Below, one piece after another: positions 1-10,918 of a stretch of DNA of 33,994 nt. The stretch's first letter is position 1, and each line of letters begins with the position of its first letter. The stretch covers positions 1 through 33,994 of the forward strand of contig PDHQ01000160.1 in the NCBI GenBank assembly GCA_003339415.1, in the 5' to 3' direction. This stretch comes from Ophiocordyceps camponoti-saundersi (nom. inval.). Lineage: Eukaryota > Ascomycota > Sordariomycetes > Hypocreales > Ophiocordycipitaceae. The position numbers and the translations under genes are program-made. The notes beneath the pieces were generated by a model, which saw only the letters and a list, made by a program, of their open reading frames with translations, had not been told where the DNA came from and did not search any database.

Positions 1-59
1 AATAATCTAAATAAAAAAAAAACTTAATTTCTATATAGTATTTCTATCGCGCTATTTAT

Positions 60-262
60 TAGTATTTTTTTTATATTAAAATAGCTTACGTAAGCTAACT
101 AAAAATTTAGTCCTTTTAGTCTTTAGTCTTTAGTTAGTTAGTCCTTATATTTAAGGACTAACTAAAGTCCTTAGGCTAACTGACTAAAGACTGACTAAAA
201 GGTACGTACTTTTAGTCCGGACTTTTTTTAGTCAGTCCTAACTAACTAAAGACTGACTAATT
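60..262. repeat. AGTCC/GGACT inverted-repeat cluster
   Basis: Short direct and inverted copies of AGTCCTTA, TTTAGTC and GACTGACTAA fill about 200 bases. The best hairpin is a perfect 14-bp stem, 134-147 pairing with 152-165, around the loop TATT. The cluster sits exactly where the decayed coding frame of copia element A stops, so it may be the insertion or deletion junction that truncated it. I do not recognise it as a named repeat. Confidence 0.7.
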
Positions 263-559
263 TTAAACCCTGCTAGGGGTTATAATAATACTATCTTAAC
301 GGAGTTATATAGTAAGGGTAATATCTTTCGTTTCTTTCTCTAAGAGGAAAGCGAGGGAGATAAATAAGTTTACCGTATAATTAGTAAAATCCTTATATCC
401 CCGCGGGCTATAACGCGGAATCTCGATAGTAAATCTCTTCGTATAAATATTAGCTTCTTTCGTAGGAGCTTTATTAGGCGGAAAATATAGCTTAATCTAC
501 GTTATACGGAACTTAGTAAGGCTACTAGGAAAGTTTATAAAGATAGATTACCCTTCGAT

Positions 560-1480
560 TACTAAAAGTTCGTACGGTCTTATCTAGCCTTAGCGTTCGC
601 GCTAAACTATTACCTAGGAATAAAGGGGAAGTATAAGGTTCTTATATAAGTAAGGTCCGTTTTACGTAATAAGTGCGCGGCTAATATCTCTCTTCGCACG
701 AAGTTCCTAAATTACCTTTATTACTTTTCGAATCGCGGTTACTTATATAATAATATCCGGGGATAGGGGTAAAGTACCGTAAATATAAGGGTACGTATTA
801 AAGATAAGGAGTATAAGTATAAGGCTATTAGGTCTTACTATATCGTTTAAGTATTTTACCGTAAGCTAAAGGATTATATCGTTATCGGCCTAGTCTTTAA
901 GGTTTTCTTTAAGTATATCGTACGTATATCGAAGAGAGATATACGAGCGTTTAACTTTACTAATTACTTAGTGCGCTTCGATAAGTATTTCCTTATACGA
1001 TAAACTAATAATTCGTGCAGAAGAATAGAATTCGTCCGAAGAGAAGTTTATACTAAGGTTATATATAATAATATCTAAAGGGCCTTAGTAAATAGTAATC
1101 TAATAGCGGTAAAAGGCGTTCTATATATCTCGGGTAAAAAGTAATTATATAAAGATAGTAGCTTAGAAAAACGTAGCCTTATTAATAATATAGAGAGCGT
1201 TCTTATTACCTAATCGTACGATATCTATAATAATCTTATAATTAAAAGAGATATCGTCCTTAATTAAGAATTTAAATCGCTATAGCGAGGGGTTATACGT
1301 TTAGTATTAGTAGTAGAACTTCTTTATTATACGGAGTAATATTTCGGAGATATCGCTATAACTTATATTCCGAAGTAAGTTACGAAAACGTTCCGTATAA
1401 AAGTATCTAAAGCGACGGTATAAATAACGAAGCTATACTTTTATAAAGAAGAGGGTAGCTTTACGCGGAGATATATAAAA
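560..1480 (-). pseudogene. Element A integrase remnant
   Basis: The minus-strand frame contains an LRYLYRRFRYFYTERFRNLL segment at about 1360-1430, equivalent to the His/Cys pre-integrase region. DIIVYN...NFSSDEFYSSARI and EAHQVISKVE follow at about 930-1080, equivalent to the second Asp and the Glu region of the DDE core in fungal copia integrases. Further down, NGPYLYKN and RPYELLVIEG resemble the integrase C-terminal part. Several in-frame TAA/TAG codons show that it is dead. Confidence 0.75.
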
Positions 1481-1999
1481 GAACGGATATCCCTATTTCC
1501 GTATAATAGGGATCGTCTAACTATCCTTATATACGATAACGTTCCTAATATTATTAAAGTATGCCCCTAAGCGATTTATATCTCCGAGGGAAAGGAGGAA
1601 TAGCGTAAGGGTATCGAGAACATAGTACTATATAATACCGAGAGGGCCGTTAATATTAATTATACTAATTAAGGTTATAGCGGCTAAGCTACTAAACTTA
1701 ATTATTACGGTACTTAAGGTTTAGTTAATCTATATATTTAGATTCTCTTATATAAATACTTCGGCCTAGTCTCTGCTAATAGTAGAGAAGTTCGTAGCGC
1801 TAGTATTTTAAAGTTATCCTTAGTATTTTATATAATAAGCGTTTACGAGAAAAACTTAATTACTTAGTTATATAGTTTACTATACGAAGATATCTTCCCT
1901 TATAAATCGATATATAAGGGCACTTAAGAGGATAAATTAGGCAGCTTCCTTAGGAGCGTCCTTATCTTCCTCTTCGTATAACGAGTTATTAAGGTTATT

Positions 2000-2600
2000 A
2001 ATAATATTATATCCCTTATACTTAAGGAGGAAGGCTTCGAATTCGTCGTTTATAAGGGGGTTCTTATCGAATTCTTCGCACGAAGTAAAGTACGCCTTTC
2101 TCGCGCGGTCGAAATCCCCTTACTTATAATTTATCGACTAATACCTTTCCTTCTTATAAATAAAATAACGCTTCTTTATACGGGGTAATAGGCGGCGGTT
2201 CTCCTACTAGACTTATTTAAATTTACTTATACGGAACTTTAGCCGGGGTAAATTTAGTTATAAGGAGTTCGTATAATAATATTAATTAATAAAGAATTAG
2301 TTAGATATTTTCTTACGGTTAAGGGCGACCTAGAGCGATATACGAAGAATAGAGAAAAACTCTTCGCACGAGGGCTTTATAGAGAGAAATACCGGCTTAA
2401 GTTTCGGCACCTTACGGTAAGCCCTTATTATCGTAGCGTAGAGTTAAGTTTCCCCTTCGCTAAGAGCACGTTATACGAGTTATATTTTCTCGATTAATTC
2501 CTCGAGGACTTCTAGTATAGTTTTCTCCGGGTATTTCCTTCGTATAGAAGTAAAAGTTATACCGGTCTAATTAGCTTAGTACTACGTATAATTCGTTATC
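2000..2600 (-). pseudogene. Element A Gag remnant with zinc knuckle
   Basis: On the minus strand a charged frame runs from about 2560 to 1930. Near 2110-2170 it reads YFIYKKERY followed by INYK and DRARKAY. The spacing matches the fungal copia knuckle C-F-x-C-K-K-x-x-C-W-S-x-N-H once Cys-to-Tyr and His-to-Tyr RIP changes are allowed for. Stops fall at expected Gln codons. It is non-functional in this state. Confidence 0.7.
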
Positions 2601-4141
2601 GTATTAAAATACGAATTAAGTATTTAATAGATCTTATCTTACCTCTTCTCGGGTCCTATATAATAAAAGTAATATAACTACGCTAGGCCTATAAAAACGT
2701 CCGGGAAAATAGCGTAATACTAGTTTTCGGTAATATTAATCTATTAGTAATATAATATAAAAAGCTTAGCTTTATCGTATAAGATATTATATAGATAGCT
2801 TAAGTAATTCTAATCTTTTCGCTACCTTTTACTAAATACTATAACTTTCTTAGGAGTAATCGGGCTATTATAAATCGGTCGTATAGGGGGAAGAATAAAG
2901 GCTAGGCTTTTTAAAATTACTATAAAAGCTATAAATAAGTTTAGTATTTCCTTCGCTTTATACGGGGTTATATTAGGAGTTATGCTAAGAGTTATACGGA
3001 GGGGAACCTTAATTAATAGGATAATTTTTTAGATAGGCTTTAGGGTAGGGGTTACTAAGGTTATCGAAGGGGTAGCCGAAACGTAATCGTACGGAGCTTT
3101 AATTACGGAGAGGAATTTCTCGACGAAGCTGCCGGTTTATCGTATAGTAACGCCTTATTCCTTAAAAAGCTATAGGAAGGCCTTAAGAAACGGACGAGAA
3201 ACTTACTTTACTTAGTATTCGGTCTATCTATAGAAGTCTTCCTAAGCGCTTCCGGTAAGAAGGGAGCCCCTAATTCTTAAGTATATCGCTTCGTATATAA
3301 TTTTTCCTATATATATTATAAGTTTAACGTCCGAGGGTCTATTTGCGATTTTCGGGTTAGTTTCCTAGAAATCCGGGTTAGTCTTTGCTTACTACGTACG
3401 GACCGGGATAGTGCTTTCTTCGGCTATCTCTTCGTACGTAATCGGGTCGAGTTCCTAAGCCTAAGTTTAGGTCGGTTCCGGGGTTACCTAGGTTAGTTCG
3501 GGCTAGGTATACGCGGGCGTAAGCGCGTTCGAAGGTGCTAAGGGCGTACGAGAGTTTTTATCGGATAATAAGGTATATAAAGCTATTATTATCGTCCGAG
3601 GGGGTTCGGTATAAGGAAAAACCTATCTTTTTTCTCTATCGTGCGAGGTAGCTATTATATATATTACCGAGTTATATAAGAGGGCAGGGTTAAGTATAAC
3701 GGACTATTAATCTTTTTATCTATAGTCGTCTCTTCCGTCTTAGCTAATTTATATATTACCTAATATACTAATTAGTATTAGATAGGCTATCTATTACTAG
3801 TAACGTAGGGGTCCTAAAAAGGAGTATATTATCGCGATTACCCTCTCGTATATAATATATAGGGAGGGTAGCTATCTAAATACCTAATCGAATATATAAA
3901 GTAATAGTAAAGAATATAAAAAGTAAAGTAGGGAGTTATAAGATTAGAAGGATCTTATATAAAGGTTCCTTATAACTCGGGAAGGCTATACGAAGGGACG
4001 AGGCTATAGGGATAATATAAGGCTATTAAGGTATTATAAGATACCTTAATAATAATTAAGGTTTCTCGCGATAATTAAGGAAGGAGTTAAGGGTTAATTA
4101 GCGGTAAGGTATATAGGTTAGTTTATTTAGCTTAGAAAATA

Positions 4142-4214
4142 TTAGATAACGGTCGAGCGGTTATTTTTATAGCTAAGCCCTTAATAGGGCTAGGTTTGAT
4201 TCCCGGTGCCTCCT
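4142..4214 (+). pseudogene. tRNA-like relic between the two copia elements
   Basis: The segment has a near-consensus B box, GGTTTGATTCC, at 4193-4203. Its T-arm stem (4190-4194 with 4202-4206) becomes perfect if two RIP transitions are reversed. An A-box-like GGTCGAGCGG lies at 4151-4160 with spacing typical of a tRNA, and the distance to the 3' acceptor strand TGCCTCC gives about 73 nt. The 5' acceptor strand matches at only about five of seven pairs and the anticodon arm is not clear. It could be a decayed tRNA gene (copia-like elements often insert near tRNA genes) or a tRNA-derived SINE. Confidence 0.35.
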
Positions 4215-4250
4215 TAGTATATGCTTTCGGGAACTACTATATAAGGGAGG

Positions 4251-4340
4251 CCCTTAGTTAGGTAGCTTAGCTAGTAGCTATAATAAGGGGATTAAGGGCC
4301 CCCTTATTATAGTAAACTAGCTAAACTACCTAGCTAGGGG
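4251..4340. repeat. Long imperfect hairpin
   Basis: The left arm 4251-4290 (TTAGTTAGGTAGCTTAGCTA... ending in TAATAAGGGG) is largely complementary to 4299-4340, with a short AT-rich loop. It lies just after the tRNA-like relic, between the two retroelements. It could be a foldback/MITE relic or part of an LTR or untranslated region. Confidence 0.65.
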
Positions 4341-4359
4341 TTTTCCTTAGTTTAGTTTC

Positions 4360-4387
4360 GTTAGTAGTACTTTTAGGTACTACTAAC
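4360..4387. repeat. Perfect 11-bp stem hairpin
   Basis: GTTAGTAGTAC at 4360-4370 is the exact reverse complement of GTACTACTAAC at 4377-4387, with the loop TTTTAG. The flanks are RIP-mutated. The role is unknown; it may be a terminal inverted repeat of a small foldback element or an LTR edge. Confidence 0.75.
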
Positions 4388-4949
4388 TTTTTATCTTTTT
4401 ATATATTTTAATAAGTTTACTATATTACCTTAACGATAAAGAGAGTAATAGATAAGTCGAAAATATTAGAAAGGAAAAGTTTATAGAGAAAACGAAGATA
4501 TCGCGAACGTAAGTTTATAGTATTTTAAGGTAATCTCCTCGATTAGAATAGACGATAAAGGAGATTATCCTAGGATAAGGGTATCGTTTAACCGATAAGA
4601 AAATAATCGTAATAGCGATTAAAGAGTAACGAAATAAGTATATATAATAATTTTAAAGAAGATCGGTCTAGTAATAAAGAAATAATAATAATCTAGAATA
4701 ACGCCGGGGTTATAATTAATAAGGTTAATCGCGGATATATAAGTCCGGATCTAGTATATAAAATAGAGAGTAAATAGGTATAATTACTTATTTTAATAGG
4801 GCTTATAAAGGGTATTTTCTTCCCCTTAGGCCTTAATTAATAAGTTAATTAAGAGGTATTTTCTTCCCTCTAATCCCTCGGATCTATATATAGCTTTATA
4901 AGCTTAATTTCCTTTTAGAAAATACGGAATTTCTCCTCTTAGAGTAGCT

Positions 4950-5300
4950 TAGTTAGTCTATCCGCTATTATACCGGAAGTTTCTATCTAGCCGATCTTCG
5001 TATAGCCTAACTAAACCTCTTAACGTAACTAGTAAGAGTATATATTAACGTAAAGGAGCTTCGTCTTTAGCTTTAAATTCTCCTCCGTAATTAGCCTAAT
5101 TATTTAAAAGTTATTATAGTAAACCGTAATATCTTATATAGGCTTAAATTATACTTCCTTATAGAGCCTCTCGAAGGCTCTAACTTCCTTAATAACGTAA
5201 GAGAGGGCTAGGAACTCTACCTCTATAGATAAGGTTATAATAGTATCCTACTTACCCGATTTAAAGATAACTATACCCCCGAAAACTTAGATAATAAAGC
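4950..5300 (-). pseudogene. Element B RNase H remnant
   Basis: The minus-strand frame reads FKSGK, then SIEVEFLALSYVIKE, then LKLKTKLLYVNIY, then IIADRLTK. It matches the copia RNase H landmarks W-K-S-x-K-Q, T-x-A-E-x-x-A, K-T-x-x-x-x-x-D-I and A-D-x-L-T-K, with His/Asp/Gln positions altered in the RIP direction. Confidence 0.8.
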
Positions 5301-5799
5301 CTCTAGTACTTTTTCGGTTATAATTATCCCCGAACGAAGCGTTAAATATAGCTATAATAGCCGAATTATTACTATTATACCTAATTAAGAGGTCCTAAGT
5401 ATTATAAAGGAATTCTATAACGTAGACTACGGATTATAGATATTAAGGGCCGGGATTTATAAGACCTTATGCTAAGCGGCTAATAGCGAACGTAACGTCC
5501 GCTTAAGAGATAATTATAGCGTATATTAAGCTACTAACGATAGCCTAATATCGCTTAATCTCTTTAGCTATTACCTCCCCTTCGAAAGGAGGGATCTTCT
5601 TAAGTATTATTAGCTAAGGCCGAGTTTTCTTTCCTAGAAGCCCTTTAAATTTTATTATAACCTTTTAAATATAAGATTTCTAGCTTAGGAATAGACGCCG
5701 ATTAGCCCTATCCCTAATAACCTTAATATTTAAGAACTAGCGAAGGTCCCCGAGATCCTTAATTTAAAAGGCCTTTTCGATAGCCTCTTAAAACTTCGT

Positions 5800-6400
5800 A
5801 TACTTATCTATTTAATCTTTCCTAAATAAAGCTATAAGATTATCGATATAGAAGAAAACGATAATCTTTCTATTCGTTATAATATAAGGGTTTTCCGAAA
5901 CGGCCTTATAGCCTTATTCCTTTAGCTAAGCTATAAGCAGTTTATATTAAAGAAGAGGGGATTATCGAAGGCTATAGAGAGCCTTTTTTAACTTTTAGGC
6001 CCGGCCTAGCTTATTAAAGCCGGGAGGTATCTTATAATATACCTCTTCGTTAAGGTTACTATTATAAAATACGTTTACGAAGTCGTACTATTAAGCCTTA
6101 AGGTTAAAGTAAGCTATTAAGGCTATTAATAGCCGGAACGTTTATGCCGCTAGCGTATAAGTATAAACGGATAATTCGTTCGGCGGTTACTCGTTTCCGT
6201 ATATAATAACGCGGGCTTTATACTTTTAAAGGAAGCCTTATAAGTTAAACTTATAAATAAAGACTTATTTAAGATTAATTAACCGCTGCCCTTAGGGTAT
6301 AGCGGCCGTTAAGATCTCTTTAGTAATTTTATAGTCCTCTATCCTTATTAATTCGACCTTTATAGCCTCTAGCTATTATGCCTTATCGGGCCTACCGTAA
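5800..6400 (-). pseudogene. Element B reverse transcriptase remnant
   Basis: The minus-strand frame reads VFIYKFNL, KYKARVIIYG, YDFVNVFYNS and NEEVYYKIPPGF, then KKALYSLR at about 5975-5998. FFYIDN at about 5840-5860 stands for the catalytic Y-V-D-D. These are the standard landmarks of copia reverse transcriptase, with RIP-type substitutions and stops at Gln/Trp codons. The second catalytic Asp reads Asn, a G-to-A change. Confidence 0.85.
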
Positions 6401-7079
6401 GCCCCTTTATACGTAAGAGGGGGCTCCGGTAAATAGTCCTAATAAGGCTTATCTATAAGGGCTTAAAAGAGGATAAAGGCCGAATTCCCTATCTAATTAA
6501 GGGAGTTAGGGGTAAGAGGCGTGTAAGAGGGCGTTTCCGCCTCTTTTGCTAAGGGATCTATAAGTCCGGCGCTAGGATAACCGTTATCCCGCTCTTTAAC
6601 GCTAGATTAATTAGAAGGGCTAGAAAACGCGTTTTCCGATATTTCCTAAGTTTAAGAGCCTTTACCGGATAAATTATATACTAGGGGCTCTATATATATA
6701 TATTATATATATAAGAGAGGCTTAGGGGCCTCTTCTTCTTCTTCTTCTTTACGATCTTTAATAAGAGAGATCTATCGTAAGGCTTCTTCTACTTAAGGAA
6801 CCGGTAGTTCTTAATAGTCCTAGCCGAAGAAGATCTTCTTATTAAAGGTAATAAAAGAAATGCTAATTAGGGAGTGCCTCTTTAAGGAGGGCACTTAGAT
6901 TAGGTATTATAAGGAGGAAGTGATACCGGCTAAGTAGCTAATATAAGCTTTTAGATCGAATTTACCTTAAAGGCTTCTTAATACCTTCCTTATTATAGGA
7001 AACGCCTTATAATTATAGGCCCTAATATGCCGTAAGTCTTAAATAAGATAATCCTACGGATAACCCTCCTACTAAGGGT

Positions 7080-7600
7080 TATAAGTCTTAAGCTAACGGA
7101 GCCTTTTTTTAATCGGCTATACGGCTACCCCCCTATCTACCTTACGAGGCGTCTTATTAAGTAGGTAGATAGCTATATATATAGCTATTAGCTATAAGTT
7201 ATAAGGGAATCCTAACTATATAAGGAGGTATATAGCCGTATAGGTTATAATACCCCCTAATTATTTAGTATAACCGTTTTAGTATATATATGCCGGAGAG
7301 GTAAATTAAATATTAATACCCTCGAATACTATATTATCCCGGAAGGCCTCGGTAAAGAGGGCCTTCTCGTAATCTATTAGGATAATTAATACCTTTAGAT
7401 TAAATACTCGGGCGATATAGGCCGTGAATTTAACTTAAATAGATAGCAGATCCGTCTTATAAGGAATATCGTAGCCTTTTCTTTCCCCCGTAAAGCGGCA
7501 AGTAAAGAGGGCTAGATAATTCGATCTATTATACCCTATACCTATATAGAATAGATTAAATAAGATAATAGCCTAGGGGCGTTAAGGCCACGAGGCCTAA
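7080..7600 (-). pseudogene. Element B integrase remnant
   Basis: The minus-strand frame includes FTSPAYIYQNGYTKQLGGII near 7230-7310, equivalent to the copia integrase segment T-x-x-Y-T-P-x-Q-N-G-x-x-E-R. AIYLLNKTPRK follows near 7140-7170, equivalent to the usual A-x-Y-L-L-N-R-T-P. Stops interrupt the frame. The family differs from element A. Confidence 0.75.
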
Positions 7601-10179
7601 TAAGGCACCTATAATCTCTCCTTCCTAAGTTTAGTAGTTATATAGATCTTATAGTTAGTTATTAGGATAGCCTTATTAATACTAACCCCCGGTAACTTAC
7701 TTAGCGAGGCCTATGCCTCGGCGCCTAGGTAGCCTATCTATATATACTATAAGTCCTCGTTCGTCTTAATAATAAGTCGAGGAACCTATAAGTTAAGTAA
7801 AGTTATAAGGGTTAGTTTAATAACTTATAACTAAGGCTACCTAATCCTCGTAACTATATAGTAGAGGGTTATATTATTCCTTAAATTATAAAGTTAGCTT
7901 ATAAGGTTATTCTAAGTATAACCCTTTTCTATAAAGACTATTAAAAAGATAAGATTAGTATTAAAGTCGGGGTTAAACCCGATATTAGTAAAAGTTATAT
8001 AATAACCCGTTTCTATTATAAGTATAACCGTACTTACCCCTAAGGTAATAACCTTAGTTATAATAATAGTAAGATTAGCCTAGCTATTTAAGTTAAAAGT
8101 ATCGAATTAGTTAAGGGAGTTAAAGATATATATTAAGCACCCCCTATTAAGGAGGACGCTATCTTTTATCTCCGCACCCTTCGAAGCGGGATTCCCTAAG
8201 GCTATAAAGATACCCGAGGTTTCCTTATCCCTTTATTAGCTAGTAATTCTTTTATTTTCCTTTTTTTATTAATTAACTTTCCGTTAAGTTAATTAGTTAC
8301 GGGCTACCTTATTTATAACCCGTTAAAAAAGGTTATTATTAAGATTAATCTAATCTTATAGAAAAGGAGGGATTAAATTAAGGAGAATATAAAAGTACCT
8401 TTTCTAATAATTTTCCTTCCTCTCGAACTCTTAAAGATACTTTTAGCTATACTAAGTATAAACCTAAGCGTTACGCTCTTTAAAATTATTAGTTAAAGAA
8501 AAAGGGGGAGGGGCTTATTTTCCTAGGCGGCTATTTTAATCCTTATTTTATAAGGTATTTGCTTTTATTTACTACTTAAGATTATCGTAAATAATAAAGG
8601 CTATTTTCTTCTCGATCTAATTAGGCTTAAGGGCCTTATAATTAGCCTTTCTAAACTCCTAAAAAATATTAATAAATTAAGGAGCCTTTCCGCGGTCCTT
8701 ATAGCGGATTAAATTAAGGTTATATTATATCGTTTATATAAATAAAAGATAACGATCTTTTATTACGTAGATAAAATACTTAATATATACCTTATCGGTA
8801 AATTTTACGCTATTTAATTATAGGTAAATCCGCTAAGCTTAGATTAATTAAATAACTTAGTTATTAATATCTCCTTTTAAGGGATCTTATAAGAATAAGT
8901 TACGTAACTTATCTTTAGCGAGTTTATATTTAGTAATATTACTAAGCTATATAAGGGTATATAGCGTTACTAGTTTCTCCCTTAGTAAAAAGTCCCCTTA
9001 AATTAGGGACTAATAAGCTAATAAGAGGCCTACTCGGATAAAGGGATTTATCCCCTCTAGTACTTTCCTTATCTAATAATATTCTTTTAGGTTTTCTTAG
9101 AAGTTTAGAAAAGTAAATATTTTATATTTTTCTCTAAGTAGTTAAAGAGTTTTAAAGTTAGGGGTCTTACTCCTCGTTCGACCTCCTAAGCTTATAGATA
9201 GGATTTCTAGTTAATCTAACTTTATAAAAGTCTCTTATATTTTTAAGTTTATAAAAAACTAAATACTATAGCTTTATACTATATTAATAATATCTTAGTA
9301 CTAATTAGTTTAATTTTTAGGGTTTTTAAGAATAAAGGTAAATTTAACTAATATTATAAAATTTACTATTATATTAATTATTATATTATTAAAATTATTA
9401 ATTATAATTAAAAATTAATAAATTTAGGGGTTATAAGTCCGCTAAAAAAAATAACGATAGCTTTACTTTTATAAGGGCTTAATTAATTAAGTAAATTTAT
9501 AAAATACGGGCTATATAAGCTATAAAAACGGTAAAATTAAACGAATTAGATTAGAGAGTACTAACCGGGCTTATAATTATTAGATAAAGAGGAGGCGTAT
9601 AAATTATATTAATTAATATACTTACCCTCCTAAAACGGAGGGAATTATCGTTATCTTTATATATATAATAAAGACTATCCGTATCTACCTCTTATACCGT
9701 AATACCCTTATAAATAAGCCTTTATTCCTATATCCTATATATTGCCCTAGATATAGCCTTTTTTCCTAATAGGAATTCCGTTTCCTAGGTTACGGAGCCG
9801 TTGCTATAATAACTGCACGCCTCAAGGGATGATAAAAACACACGCCTAACCCACTCTTGTCTTAGCCCTCTGACAATCACAATGTCGATGCGGACAAGAG
9901 TATATGTATACTGTATGTCGATATATATGTAGGTATGTATGAATGTACTGTATGTCCATACATCGAGACGAAAAAATAGCAATTTGTCTTTGAATTCTTT
10001 GCCTGCCTGTACACATGTAGGTATGTACCTAGGTAGGTGTAGGTGCTGGCTGTCCTACGAGGCTTCTCTTGCTGTCGTCTCCTCACTGTGCTGTAGCCTG
10101 TAGGAGCGCCCTGCGCTAGCAGTTGGGTGGTACTAACGTGACACTGGTAGGCTGTATGTATGTATGTATGTATGGACAG

Positions 10180-10281
10180 TGGTGGTGGTGGTGGTGGTGG
10201 TGGTAATGGACCTAATGGTGGTGGTAGTGGTGGTGGTAGTGGTGGTGGAAGCGGTAGTGGTAGGCTGGTAGTGGTGGTAGT
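10180..10281. repeat. GGT trinucleotide tract
   Basis: About 100 bases of GGT repeats with AGT and AAT interruptions. It reads as Gly-rich on the plus strand and Pro-rich on the minus strand, which explains the apparent frames here. It is a simple repeat, not a gene. Confidence 0.85.
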
Positions 10282-10890
10282 TGGCGACGACGCCACTGTA
10301 ATTCAGGCTTTTCTTTGCCCACGCTTGGGGGGGGAGGGAGGCGGGGAGGCAGTCAGCGAACGATCAAGCAAAGCCCGCCCGTAAAGGAGGAACAAGGGGA
10401 AAAAAAAAACACGCAGCTTCTATGTATTCCTACACCAATTCAGAGGCAGTAGATACCTACTCGGTCCTACAACACACCACAAACGACGCACGCACCACTT
10501 TCGCTCGCTCCCTCTTTCCTTACCTTCTCCCTCCCTCGCTCCCTCTCCTCCCCTCCTTTCGCAGCTCCTTTCCCTTCTTCCCCCCCCCCCCCTCTTCCCC
10601 TCTTCTCTCTTCACGGTTTGTTTGTCGTGTTTTTCTCTCTCGCAACAACAACAACAACAACAACCACGTTCGCCGACGAAAAAAAAAAGGAGATAAAGAA
10701 AAGAAAGGAAGGGGGAAAAAAGAGAGAGAGAGAGAAAAGAGAGGAAGAAAAAAAAATTACACTGGAAATAACCGAGAAGAAATAGGACAAGAAAAAAATC
10801 CTTCTCCAGTCTTCCGATCGAGATCAGACGCAATCCCCCCTCCCCGATTCACGCAACGCACTCGACGAGAGAGAGGAAGAAGGGAGACAG

Positions 10891-10918
10891 TCAGAGAGAG
10901 AGAGAGAGAGAGAGAGAG
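10891..10918. repeat. GA dinucleotide tract
   Basis: Fourteen near-perfect GA units in the CT/GA-rich leader region of the PP1 gene. Simple sequence repeat. Confidence 0.85.

Larger units (their letters stand above)
270..3900 (-). mobile_element. Ty1/copia element A, RIP-inactivated and truncated
   Basis: Read on the minus strand, from high to low coordinates, the order is Gag, a Cys/His zinc knuckle, a protease-like stretch, the integrase zinc region, the integrase core and the integrase C-terminal region. All are interrupted by TAA/TAG codons in place of Gln or Trp. The series stops near 270 at an inverted-repeat cluster. The reverse transcriptase and RNase H that should follow in a Ty1/copia polyprotein are missing from the window. 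The outer limits are approximate because I could not pair LTRs. It is a different copia family from element B, since the integrase sequences are not alike. Confidence 0.75.
4850..9300 (-). mobile_element. Ty1/copia element B, RIP-inactivated
   Basis: On the minus strand the order is integrase (about 7600-7080), reverse transcriptase (about 6400-5800) and RNase H (about 5300-4950). This INT-RT-RH order defines Ty1/copia rather than Ty3/gypsy elements. The stretch 9300-7700 should hold Gag, protease and the pre-integrase part, but I could not recognise motifs there. Gln and Trp positions are now stops throughout. LTRs were not resolved, so the limits are approximate. Confidence 0.8.
1..9790. 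repeat. RIP-mutated AT-rich block, no intact genes
   Basis: The whole stretch is dominated by TA dinucleotides, while CA and TG are almost absent by eye. No open frame of 60 codons occurs on either strand. This is the pattern left by repeat-induced point mutation, which turns CpA into TpA on both strands of duplicated DNA in ascomycetes. Frames that can be recognised carry TAA/TAG where Gln or Trp codons are expected. The block contains two copia elements, a tRNA-like relic and hairpins, listed separately. The change to normal composition near 9790 is abrupt. Confidence 0.93.

Noticed and set aside
300..1900. Plus-strand frame with few stops through element A
   Set aside because: It looked like an unknown protein at first. 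The minus strand gives clear copia integrase landmarks, and the plus frame is a by-product of RIP-limited stop types.
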